A stretch of DNA of 64,000 nucleotides from Serinicoccus marinus DSM 15273 (lineage in GTDB: Bacteria > Actinomycetota > Actinomycetes > Actinomycetales > Dermatophilaceae): positions 2,108,001 through 2,172,000 of the forward strand of contig NZ_CP043808.1 in the NCBI RefSeq assembly GCF_008386315.1, read 5' to 3'. Both the position numbers and the translations under genes were made by a program. Below, one piece after another: positions 47,812 to 56,161 of this stretch (position 1 is its first letter; each line of letters begins with the position of its first letter). The notes below the pieces were generated by a model. It was not told where the DNA came from and did not search any database. It was given only the letters and a program-made list of their open reading frames with translations.

Positions 47812-47859
47812 GGCGGCCAGACTAGCCGCGCAGCGCGTCTGGCCCGAGCACCTCCCTGG

Positions 47860-47927
47860 GCACGCCACACCAGCCCCAGGCATACCTGTGCACCGTTGCT
47901 GGACCGCGACTGACGATATTTCCTCAG
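47860..47927 (+). repeat. Left copy of a 68-bp inverted repeat enclosing a two-gene cassette
   Basis: About 32 of the first 33 bases match the complement of 49776-49843; a divergent 22-bp middle has the same length in both copies, and the last 13 bases (GATATTTCCTCAG) match exactly. The copy contains GGCATACC inside the 12-bp palindrome CAGGCATACCTG-type core. It lies just upstream of the AbiEi-like gene. Confidence 0.75.
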
Positions 47928-48031
47928 CTCTGGCCGTAGAAGCGTGCTCAGGCTGGCCCGCCCCGTTCTCCGGACCCCTCGTTGTGGACAACTTCTACGC
48001 CCGGGCGCCCGTCTGCACGATGCTGCCAGAC

Positions 48032-48970
48032 ATGGAAGTGGTCATCGCCCACCTCGCGGCTCATGGTGGCGTCGCCAGCGGTGTCGGTCTGCGTGCTCTC
48101 GGGGTGACCCCGAGCCAGCTCACCACGCTCGTCCGGTCGGGTGTCCTGGTCCGGATCCGCCGGGACAGCTTTGTGGGCGGTGAGGCATGGCGGTCGGCAG
48201 CACCGTGGGAGCGTCTGGACCTGAGCGCCAGAGCCGTCGCGGCGAGCCTGTGCGGCCCCGGCAAGCCTCATGCCCTGAGCCACCACAGTTCCCTGGCGGT
48301 GCGCGGCATCGGCAGCTTCGGCGTCGATGGCCGCGTGCATCTCGTCCGCACGGATGGGCAGCGGGGACGCAGCGACGACGTGGTCAAGGTGCATCCACCG
48401 GTGCCTTCGGAATGGGCGACCGGGACCGACCCGCCCTCGGTCGAGCCGGCCCTGGCCTGCCTGCAGGTCGCCGGCTCGTTCGGGGTCGTCGCCGGGCTGG
48501 TCAGCTCGGACATCGCGCTGCGCCAAGGCGCGACGACCATGGAGGGGCTGCACCATGCGCACCGCGAGGGGTCGTTCGGGCACGGCGCGCCGTCGGTGCG
48601 CACCGTGCTCGAGCACGCCACGGGTCTCAGCGGGTCGGCCGGGGAGACCCGGTGCCGCTGGATCATGCTGGAGGCAGGACTGCCGATCCCCGAGCTCCAG
48701 GCGATGATCTGCGACGACGACGGCGACCTCGTCGGCTACGTCGACTTCCTGCTGCGTGAGGCCTGGACGATCGTCGAGTTCGACGGGGCACTCAAGTACG
48801 GCTCGGCGCAGGACCTCATGGCCGAGAAGTGGCGCGAGGACCGGCTGCGCGCCCTCGGCTACGAGGTGGTCCGCATTACCTGGGAGGACCTGGCACACCC
48901 GAAGCGCGTCATCGCCAAGATCCGGGCCGCCATGGCTCGGGGGCTGGCTCGACACACGACCTCTGTCTGA
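48032..48970 (+). CDS. AbiEi-like winged-helix and DUF559 endonuclease-like protein
   Basis: 312 residues. The N-terminal part (EVVIAHLAAHGGVASGVGLR) resembles the AbiEi antitoxin-type winged helix; the C-terminal part is DUF559 (VSR-like PD-(D/E)xK nuclease fold) with VGYVDFLLREAWTIVEFDG and KWREDRLRALGYEVVRITW. Such fusions are common in actinobacteria and are thought to belong to defence or toxin-antitoxin systems. The middle has no clear motif. It is convergent with the unknown gene at 48983-49671 (12 bp between ends). Confidence 0.75.
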   Translation: MEVVIAHLAAHGGVASGVGLRALGVTPSQLTTLVRSGVLVRIRRDSFVGGEAWRSAAPWERLDLSARAVAASLCGPGKPHALSHHSSLAVRGIGSFGVDGRVHLVRTDGQRGRSDDVVKVHPPVPSEWATGTDPPSVEPALACLQVAGSFGVVAGLVSSDIALRQGATTMEGLHHAHREGSFGHGAPSVRTVLEHATGLSGSAGETRCRWIMLEAGLPIPELQAMICDDDGDLVGYVDFLLREAWTIVEFDGALKYGSAQDLMAEKWREDRLRALGYEVVRITWEDLAHPKRVIAKIRAAMARGLARHTTSV

Positions 48971-48982
48971 GGTGGGCTCTGG

Positions 48983-49671
48983 CTACTCAGGCTCGGGGCG
49001 GGCTCGCTCGCGGCCCCACCCCTGGCTCACCACCACGCGCGCGTCGTTGGGCAGAGCGACCTGCTCACCTGCGAGGAGTGAGTCCGTGAGCCGGATGAGC
49101 TCGGAGCAGCTCCTAGAGCGACCGTGCCCATCGTCTGACACCTGCGTCAGCACCCTGCGGTCGAAGGACCAACCATCGCCCCGTATCAGCACGAAGGGCT
49201 CGACCGCGTGCAGCACCAGCTCATCCAGTCCTTCGGACAACGAGCCGCTCCCGTCGTCGCAGGCACGCAACCGCAGTGAGGCAGCTGGCCCAGCAATACA
49301 CCGGTCTCGCCCAGGGCGATCTCCACGCCGGCCACCAATCCGTCGCCGGCTCTGCCGTCGTGCTCGAGGAGCCAGAAGGGCTGTGCCCTTTCTACCGAGG
49401 TAGGAGGCTGGAGCAGGACAGCGCGCTCAGCCGCTCGCTGACCGCTGCCCAGGGGCGCCGGCACCTCCGAGAGGGTCCGCCCGACACGGTCTCGCAGGAC
49501 CTCGCGCCACACCCTCGCTCGCGCGAGCAGGACCTCGTACCGCCCCGGATCGGTTACCCGCGAGTACTCCTCGTCCCGCGGCGACTCCATCGGTCCGCGC
49601 GGGGCGGGCCAGGAGGATTGGTCGAGAAGGGCATACCGGCGGACCACCTCGTCCTGCACGACCTCGCTCAT
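48983..49671 (-). CDS. Unknown protein, frameshifted as read
   Basis: Restored by one base near 49268-49274, the protein has about 230 residues: SEVVQDEVVRRYALLDQSSW at the start, a middle containing PFWLLEHDGRAGDGLVAGVEI, then LRACDDGSGSLSEGLDELVL and a C-terminal RGDGWSFDRRVLTQVS. As read, the pieces are the frame ending at 49186 and the frame 48983-49270. No family recognised, no membrane segment. Its gene is convergent with the AbiEi-like gene and both are bounded by the inverted repeats. Confidence 0.55.
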
Positions 49672-49775
49672 GGCCGAGCACCCTAGTGATGCGGCGCACC
49701 CCGCGACACCCATGGTGATGCCGGTCCCAGCCTGGGCACACGAGGTGCAGCCTGGGCACGGTTGCTGGGGCGGAA

Positions 49776-49843
49776 CTGAGGAAATATCCGCCGCTTCGCT
49801 CCAGGAAGCATGCACAGGTATGCCTGGGGCGGGTGTGGCGTGC
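49776..49843 (-). repeat. Right copy of the 68-bp inverted repeat
   Basis: Complement of 47860-47927 with about 32/33 and 13/13 identity at the two ends. It contains GGTATGCC and lies just upstream of the unknown gene at 48983-49671, so each gene of the cassette has one copy in front of it in the same orientation. Confidence 0.75.
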
Positions 49844-49960
49844 TCAGGTTCGGGTGTGCGTGAGGGCCGGTGCCCCACGCCCGTGGCCGGGCATGCCCCG
49901 CTTCCCCGAGGCCGACCCGGCTCCCCCGAAGGCCCGCCCCCGCTCCCCGAGGGCCACCCC

Positions 49961-51708
49961 TCAGCGGCGGCCGACGAACCACCGCCGGATGGTGTCGATC
50001 CGGTCGCGGACCTGCCCCGAGCTCGCCGTCGCCAGCTCCGGGCCGCCGGAGGCGCGGCGCAGCTCGGCGTGGACGACGGCGTGCGGCTGGCCCTTCTTCT
50101 GGGCGTATGCCGAGACGAGCTTGTTGAGCTCCTTGCGGTGCTCGGCCAGCGCCCGGTGCGCCGAGACCGCCTCCGCGCGCTCGCGCCCGCCACCCCGGCC
50201 GACCTGCGTCTTCTGCCGCTCCCGCAGCAGGGTCGCGACCTGGTCCGGCTCCAGGAGCCCGGGCAGACCGAGGTAGTCGTCCTCGTCCTCCGAGCCCGGC
50301 ATACCGCCGAGGCCGTACTGCTCGGCGTCGAAGAGCACGTGGTCGAACTCCGCGTCCGACCCGATCGCCTCGTAGCTGCCGGCCAGCTCGTCCGAGGCCC
50401 CCTCGTCCTCCTGCGCTGCGGCGACGAGCCCGTCCTCCTCGGACCACAGCTGGTCCTCGTCGGTCTCCTTCCGGTTGAGCGCGTGGTCGCGCTCCAGCTC
50501 CATCGACCCCGCGTGGCCCAGGAGCAACGGCACGTTGGGCAGGAAGACCGACGCGGTCTCGCCGCGCCGCCGGGCCCGCACGAAGCGGCCCACCGCCTGG
50601 GCGAAGAACAGCGGCGTCGAGGTGGACGTGGCATAGACGCCCACGGCGAGGCGTGGCACGTCGACGCCCTCGGACACCATCCGCACCGCGACCATCCACC
50701 GCGCGTCGCCCTGGGCGAACTCCTCGATCCGCGCCGACGCACCCGCGTCGTCGGACAGCACGACGGTCGCGGCCTGGCCGGTGATCTCCCGGAGCTGCTT
50801 GGCGTAGGCGCGGGCCGAGCGCTGGTCGGAGGCGATGACCAGGCCGCCCGCGTCCTCGACGTGCCGGCGCACCTCGCTGAGCCGCTTGTCGGCCGCCCGC
50901 AGCACCGCCGGGACCCAGTCGCCCGCCGGGTCCAGCGCGGTGCGCCACGCCTGCTTGGTGACGTCCTGCGTCAGCGGCTCCCCCAGCCGCGCCTCGAGCT
51001 CGTCGCCGACCTTGGTCCGCCACCGCATCGTGCCGCCGTAGGAGAGGAACAGCACCGGACGCACGACGCCGTCCCGGAGCGCGTCGGCATACCCGTAGGT
51101 GTAGTCGGCCGAGGACCGCAGCACGCCCTCGGCGTCCATCTCGTAGCGCACGAACGGGATCGCGGCCGTGTCCGAGCGGAAGGGCGTGCCGGTCAGCGCG
51201 AGCCGGCGCGTGGCCGGCTCGAAGGCGTCGCGCACCGCCTCCCCCAGGACAACGCGTCGCCGCCGTGGTGGACCTCGTCGAGGATGACCAAGGTCCGCGC
51301 GGCCTCGGTCCGGGCCCGGTGCAGCAGCGGCTTGCTGGCGACACCGGCATACGTCACCGCGACGCCGTCGAAGTCCCGGCTGTGGCGGCCCTGCGCGTTG
51401 GCGAAGCGCGGGTCGATCCGGATCCCGACCTTGGCCGCCGCCTCGGCCCACTGCGTCTTGAGGTGCTCGGTCGGCGCGACGACGCAGATCCGCTGCACCT
51501 CGCCGCGGTCGAGCAGCTCGGTCGCGACGCGCAGCGCGAAGGTCGTCTTGCCCGCCCCCGGGGTCGCGACCGCGAGAAAGTCGCGGGGCCGCTCGGTGAG
51601 GTAGGTCTCCAGCGCGGCGGCCTGCCACGCACGCAACTTGCCCGCCGTGCCCCAGGCGGCGCGCTCGGGGTAGGCGGGGGGCAGGTGGGAGGCGGCTGAG
51701 GTGGACAT
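49961..51708 (-). CDS. DEAD/DEAH-box helicase (superfamily II), one-base frameshift as read
   Basis: About 582 residues when restored. The N-terminal part has ATPGAGKTTFALRV (Walker A) and LVILDEVHHGG (DEVH box); the C-terminal part has RRLALTGTPFR, RWMVAVRMVSEGVDVPRLAV and AQAVGRFVRARR (motifs III, V, VI). The frame breaks at the CCCCC run 51241-51245: one extra base joins DALSWG to EAVRDAFEPATRR. It resembles helicases of the type I restriction/Uup-like group without an obvious partner. ATG 51708 follows TATCCT, consistent with a leaderless start. Confidence 0.85.
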
Positions 51709-51828
51709 CGGCGACCCAGGATAGGTCGTTTCCGGATCCGACTCACCGGGGCTCGGGCTCAGTCCCCCGACACCCCGGCCGTGGTATGACGCCCGCCTCG
51801 CCCGTGCGCACGGCACGGGCGCGACGCC

Positions 51829-51840
51829 TAGAATCGGGTC
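51829..51840 (+). promoter_or_regulatory. Leaderless promoter of the DUF3039 gene
   Basis: TAGAAT at 51829-51834, a near-consensus -10, then CGGGTC and ATG at 51841. Confidence 0.55.
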
Positions 51841-52170
51841 ATGAGCACGCGCATGTCGGACCAGCCCCTCGACGCCCCGGAGGCCCCCAGCGCCCCGTCG
51901 ACGCAGACGGCCGTGCTGGAGCGGGAGGACACCCGGGTCGAGCCGGACCTGTCCGAGCCGGGCGACCACGAGCGCTTCTCCCACTACGTCCGCAAGGAGA
52001 AGATCATGGAGTCCGCGCTGAGCGGCAACCCCGTGATCGCGCTATGCGGCAAGGTCTGGGTGCCGGGCCGGGACCCGCAGAAGTTCCCGGTGTGCCCGCA
52101 GTGCAAGGAGATCTACGAAGGTCTGCGTGAGCCGCAGGACGGCGGCGGCTCGGACGGCGACGAGGGCTGA
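51841..52170 (+). CDS. DUF3039 domain-containing protein
   Basis: 109 residues. The conserved core HERFSHYVRKEKIMESALSG and ALCGKVWVPGRDPQKFPVCP with a later CPQC is characteristic of DUF3039, an actinobacteria-specific family with a probable zinc site. The function is unknown. The acidic N terminus and Gly/Asp-rich tail are poorly conserved. Its stop codon abuts a 32-bp tandem repeat. Confidence 0.85.
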   Translation: MSTRMSDQPLDAPEAPSAPSTQTAVLEREDTRVEPDLSEPGDHERFSHYVRKEKIMESALSGNPVIALCGKVWVPGRDPQKFPVCPQCKEIYEGLREPQDGGGSDGDEG

Positions 52171-52294
52171 GGGGCAACCACACGCGACGCTCGGTCGGCG
52201 CAGGGGCAACCACACGCGACGCTCGGTCGGCGCAGGGGCAACCACAGGCGACGCCCGGTGGGCGCAAGGGCAACCACACGCGGCGCTCGGTCAG
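52171..52294 (-). repeat. 32-bp tandem repeat, about 3.9 copies
   Basis: Units begin at 52171, 52203, 52235 and 52267; copies 1 and 2 are identical, 3 and 4 carry a few substitutions. The array fills the gap between the convergent DUF3039 and yqgE genes and runs into the yqgE stop. There are no spacers, so this is a minisatellite and not a CRISPR array. Confidence 0.85.
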
Positions 52295-52863
52295 TTGCGC
52301 TCGGGTTGCTCGGTGAAGGTCACGAGGAAGGACGCGGCCGAGCGCTGGCGCAGCAGCACGTCGCGCCACAGGTCCTCCGTCTCCTCGCGGAAGGGGTCGC
52401 GCGGCTCGCGGGGCACGACGTGCCAGGCCCCCTGCCGGATCTCGGAGTCCAGCTGCCCGGCCGACCAGCCGCTGTAGCCGACGAAGATGCGGAAGGCCCC
52501 GAGCTCGGGCACGACGAGCGGTGCCGGCGCGTCGAGGTCGACCAGGCCGATGCCGCCGAAGAGCAGCTGCGTGCCCAGCGGCGGGTCGCCCGGGTCGTGG
52601 CCGGGCACGCTCACCAGCCCCATCGCGGTGTCGCGTCCGACCGGCCCGCCGCGGAAGAGCACGCCCGGCTCGGTGACGAACGGCTGCCACTCCGGCAGCA
52701 CCGCGTCCACGGAGGCCTCCATCGGCTGGTTGAGCACCAGCCCGTGCGCCCCCTCCTCGTCGTGGTGCAGCACGAGGACGACCGACCCGGCGAACGGCTC
52801 ACCCGTCAGCGGGGTCGCGACCAGCAGCTGACCGACCGCCAGCTCGGGGCTGGGCGTGGTCAC
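52291..52863 (-). CDS. YqgE/AlgH family protein
   Basis: 190 residues; GQLLVATPLTGEPFAGSVVL at the start, HGLVLNQPMEASVDAVLP and the C-terminal GYSGWSAGQLDSEI are diagnostic of the UPF0301/AlgH family. The biochemical role is not settled. It starts at GTG 52863, overlapping the stop of the VanZ-like gene (GTGA). Confidence 0.92.
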   Translation of the reverse strand: MTTPSPELAVGQLLVATPLTGEPFAGSVVLVLHHDEEGAHGLVLNQPMEASVDAVLPEWQPFVTEPGVLFRGGPVGRDTAMGLVSVPGHDPGDPPLGTQLLFGGIGLVDLDAPAPLVVPELGAFRIFVGYSGWSAGQLDSEIRQGAWHVVPREPRDPFREETEDLWRDVLLRQRSAASFLVTFTEQPERN

Positions 52864-53231
52864 CGGGACTCCCCCTGCCGCGCGTCCGCCGCGGTGGTCG
52901 CCGTCGCCATGCCCCCATCATGGCCCCACCGGCGCCTCGCCGTCGCGGCGATCCCGACCGCCAGCGCGATGCCGAGCAGGTCTGCGGCCAGGTCCAGCGG
53001 GTCCGCCTGCCGCATCGGGGCGAGCAGCTGCTGCAGCGGCTCGCTGACGAGGGCGTGCACCACCAGCACCGGCACCAGCCAGCGCGCCCGGAGCCAGCAC
53101 GCGAGCAGCGTCGGGATGCCGAAGAGCAGCAGGTGGCCCACCTTGTCCAGGCCCGGTATGCCGTCCGGCCCGGGGGCCTGCGGGGCATACAGGCCGTAGC
53201 CTTGCACGAGCAGGGCCACGAGCAGCGCCAC
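52860..53231 (-). CDS. VanZ-like membrane protein
   Basis: About 123 residues with three or four transmembrane segments, GLDKVGHLLLFGIPTLLAC (VanZ-family core with the conserved K-x-G-H), VHALVSEPLQQLLAPMRQADP and a C-terminal Arg-rich helix. Start is uncertain: GTG 53231 is the first usable codon, but upstream in-frame sequence also looks coding. Members may affect envelope stress; the precise role is unknown. Confidence 0.65.
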   Translation of the reverse strand: MALLVALLVQGYGLYAPQAPGPDGIPGLDKVGHLLLFGIPTLLACWLRARWLVPVLVVHALVSEPLQQLLAPMRQADPLDLAADLLGIALAVGIAATARRRWGHDGGMATATTAADARQGESR

Positions 53232-53287
53232 CCACCCGAAGAGCCGGATGAGGTCGAGACCGGGCTGCGGACCCGGGGCCAGCGAGG

Positions 53288-54718
53288 TCAGCTGGACCCC
53301 TGGAGCCTCGCCTCGGCCGCGGCCTGCACCGCCTGGGCGACGGCCCCCCCCTTGGTCGCCTTCGGGTTGAAGACGCTCGGGATGATGTAGGTGGGGTTGA
53401 GCTCGTCGGCGGACACCACGTCGGCCAGCGCCGTGGCAGCGGCGAGCAGCATCTCGTCGTCGATGTGGTCGCTCTGCGCGTCGAGCAGGCCGCGGAAGAC
53501 GCCGGGGAAGACGAGCACGTTGTTGATCTGGTTGGCGAAGTCGCTGCGCCCGGTCGCGACGACCGTCGCGTGCTTGCCGGCCTCGACCGGGTCCACCTCG
53601 GGGACCGGGTTGGCCATGGCGAAGACGACGGCGTCCTCGTTCATCTGCGCGATGTCCTCGCCGGTGAGGATGCCGCCGGCGGAGACGCCGATGAAGACGT
53701 CGGCGCCCACGAGCGCGTCCTTGAGGGTCCCGGTCTCCAACGCCTGGTTGGTCTGGCTCGCGATCCAGGCGAGGTTGCCGTTGTCGCCGCGCATGACGTC
53801 CGCGCGGCGCGGGTGGATGATCCCGTCGACGTCGGTCACGATGAGGTCGCGGGCCCCGGCGCGGAGCAGCAGCCGCATGATCGCCGAGCCGGCCGCCCCG
53901 GCGCCGGACATGACGATCTTGACGTCGCTGATGTCCTTGTCCACGACGCGCAGCGCGTTGGTGAGCGCGGCCAGCGCCACGATCGCGGTGCCGTGCTGGT
54001 CGTCGTGGAAGACCGGGATGTCGAGCTCCTTGCGCAGCCGGGCCTCGATGGCGAAGCAGCGCGGGGCGGAGATGTCCTCGAGGTTGATGCCGGCGAAACC
54101 GGGCGCCAGCGCCTTGACGATCCGCACGATCTCGTCGGCGTCGGTGGCGTCGAGGCAGATCGGGAAGGCGTCGATGTCGGCGAACCGCTTGAAGAGCGCG
54201 GCCTTGCCCTCCATGACCGGCATCGCCGCGAGCGGGCCGATGTCGCCGAGGCCGAGGACGGCCGAGCCGTCGGTGACGACGGCGACGGTGTTGCGCTTGA
54301 TGGTCAGGCTGCGGGCGTCCTCGGGCCTCTCCGCGATCGCCTGGCAGATCTTGGCCACGCCGGGCGTGTAGACGAGGGACAGGTCGTCGCGGTTGCGGAT
54401 CGGCAGCTTGGAGGTGACCTCGAGCTTGCCGCCGAGGTGCGCCAGGAAGGTGCGGTCGCTCACGCGTCCGATCTCGACCCCGTCGACGCCGCTGACCGCC
54501 TCGACCACCTCGGCGGCGTGATCGGTGCCGTAGGTCGCGATCGTCAGGTCGGCCTGCAGCCGCTCGGTCCCCGAGTCGCTGATGTCGACCGCCGTCACCA
54601 TCCCCCCGACGTCGGCCACCGCGGTCGTGATCTCCGAGACGGCGGTGACCCGGGCCGGCAGCTCCAGCCGGACGGTGATGGAGTTGGACACGGACGGAAC
54701 GGGGCTCATGGGCGCCAT
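53288..54718 (-). CDS. NAD-dependent malic enzyme
   Basis: 476 residues. An N-terminal ACT-like domain (about 10-90) precedes the malic enzyme core with LVYTPGVAKICQAI, GAGAAGSAIMRLLLRAGA (NAD site) and IFAMANPVPEV-type AMANPVPEVDP. It oxidatively decarboxylates malate to pyruvate. The start is ATG 54718 or 54709. It follows the ABC ATPase gene by 6 nt, so the five genes 53288-59658 may form one operon, linking peptide or organic-acid uptake to malate use. Confidence 0.9.
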   Translation of the reverse strand: MAPMSPVPSVSNSITVRLELPARVTAVSEITTAVADVGGMVTAVDISDSGTERLQADLTIATYGTDHAAEVVEAVSGVDGVEIGRVSDRTFLAHLGGKLEVTSKLPIRNRDDLSLVYTPGVAKICQAIAERPEDARSLTIKRNTVAVVTDGSAVLGLGDIGPLAAMPVMEGKAALFKRFADIDAFPICLDATDADEIVRIVKALAPGFAGINLEDISAPRCFAIEARLRKELDIPVFHDDQHGTAIVALAALTNALRVVDKDISDVKIVMSGAGAAGSAIMRLLLRAGARDLIVTDVDGIIHPRRADVMRGDNGNLAWIASQTNQALETGTLKDALVGADVFIGVSAGGILTGEDIAQMNEDAVVFAMANPVPEVDPVEAGKHATVVATGRSDFANQINNVLVFPGVFRGLLDAQSDHIDDEMLLAAATALADVVSADELNPTYIIPSVFNPKATKGGAVAQAVQAAAEARLQGSS

Positions 54719-54724
54719 TGTGTC

Positions 54725-56161
54725 CTACCAGGTCACCACCGTGTCGCACCACGTGCGGAGAAGTTCCTCGTCGTGCGAGGCCACGAGCACCCCGCAGCCC
54801 GAGCGGTGCTGGTGGGTGTGCACGGCGCGCACCAGGTCGCGCGCCGTGGCCCCGTCGACCATGGACGTCGGCTCGTCCAGCAGCAGGTAGTCGGCGTCCA
54901 GCGCGAGCGCCCGGGCCAGGACGACCCGCTGCAGCTGGCCGCCGGAGACCTCGTCGGCGCGCCGGCCGGCGAGGGCCGGGTCGAGCCCGACCCGCTCCAG
55001 CAGACCGGCCACGACAGCGCGGTCGTGCGGCATACCCGCGAGCACCAGCGGCTCGACCACAGCGCGCCCGAGCGTCCACCGCGGGTCGACGGACTGCCGT
55101 GGGTCCTGCGGCAGGTAGGCGATCCGGCGCCGGACGCTCGCCGGCACCTCGTGACCGGTGCCGCGCACCGGGCGACCGTCGAGCACGACCTGCCCCGCCG
55201 CCGGACGGTGCAGCAGCGCCAGGGTGCGCAGGAGCGTGGTCTTGCCCGCGCCCGAGGGCGCCATGAGACCGGTGACCTGGTCGGCGGGGACGCTCAGCGT
55301 CACCCCCTCGCGGACGAGGACACCGCGCCCGCGCCGCAGCGTGAGATCGACACCGGCGAGGGTATGCCCCGTCCCCGCGCCGCGCTTCCGACGTCGCCCG
55401 GCGTCGTGGTGCCGGGCGCCCCGCACCCGGGCGACCACCTCCTGCGGCGGACCCGCGGGGGCGGTCCGGCCGGCGTCGAGCTCGACGACCCGGTCGGCGA
55501 CCTGCTCGGCCAGCGTGAGGTCGTGCGTCACGACGAGCACCGCCCGGCCCTCCTCCCGCGCGAGCCGGGCCAGCCCGGCCCCGACCGCCTCGGCGCGTGG
55601 CCGGTCCAGCCCGGTGGTCGGCTCGTCGGCCAGCACCAGCCGAGGGTCGCCCAGCAGCGACAGCGCGTTGGAGACCCGCTGCGCCTGCCCCCCGGAGAGC
55701 TGCGAGGGCAGCCGCGCGCCCCACGCCGGGTCGACGTCGTGCCGCTCCATGGTGGCCACCACCGCAGCGCCGACCTCGGGCCGCGGCACGTGCACCCGGG
55801 CCTTCTCGACCAGGTGGCTGCGGACGGTCAGCACCGGCGTGAGCGAGCCGACCGGGGCCTGCGGCAACCAGGCCGTGAGCCGTCCTCGCAGCCGCTCCCG
55901 GGTGGGGCGGCCCGGGTCGAGCAGGTCGACCGTGGCGGGCTCGCCGTGCCACCGCGCGCTCCCCCGCACCAGCGCGCCCGGCGGCAGCAGTCCGAGCAGC
56001 GCCGAGGCGAGGGTCGACTTGCCGGCGCCGCTGGGCCCCAGCAGCACGACGACCTCGCCCTCGCGCACGTCGAGGTCCACCTCCTCGAGGACCACCTGCT
56101 CCCCGCCGGCCCCGTCCGGCAGGGCGACGCCGAGCCCGCGCACCTGCAGGCCGCCGGTCAT
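54725..56161 (-). CDS. ABC transporter, fused two-domain ATPase (Opp/Dpp/Nik type)
   Basis: 478 residues with two complete ABC ATPase cassettes in one chain: GPSGAGKST (about 43), SGGQAQRV and LADEPTTGLD in the first; APSGAGKTT, SGGQLQRV and LLLDEPTSMVD in the second. Usually the two ATPases of Opp/Dpp systems are separate proteins (DppD, DppF); here they are fused. ATG 56161 overlaps the permease stop by 4 nt (ATGA). Confidence 0.9.
   Translation of the reverse strand: MTGGLQVRGLGVALPDGAGGEQVVLEEVDLDVREGEVVVLLGPSGAGKSTLASALLGLLPPGALVRGSARWHGEPATVDLLDPGRPTRERLRGRLTAWLPQAPVGSLTPVLTVRSHLVEKARVHVPRPEVGAAVVATMERHDVDPAWGARLPSQLSGGQAQRVSNALSLLGDPRLVLADEPTTGLDRPRAEAVGAGLARLAREEGRAVLVVTHDLTLAEQVADRVVELDAGRTAPAGPPQEVVARVRGARHHDAGRRRKRGAGTGHTLAGVDLTLRRGRGVLVREGVTLSVPADQVTGLMAPSGAGKTTLLRTLALLHRPAAGQVVLDGRPVRGTGHEVPASVRRRIAYLPQDPRQSVDPRWTLGRAVVEPLVLAGMPHDRAVVAGLLERVGLDPALAGRRADEVSGGQLQRVVLARALALDADYLLLDEPTSMVDGATARDLVRAVHTHQHRSGCGVLVASHDEELLRTWCDTVVTW

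Noticed and set aside
47860..49843. Inverted repeats as the ends of an insertion sequence
   Set aside because: No transposase-like gene lies between them, and no target-site duplication was found at the outer ends.
52171..52294. 32-bp array as a CRISPR
   Set aside because: Units follow each other without spacers, and no cas genes are present.
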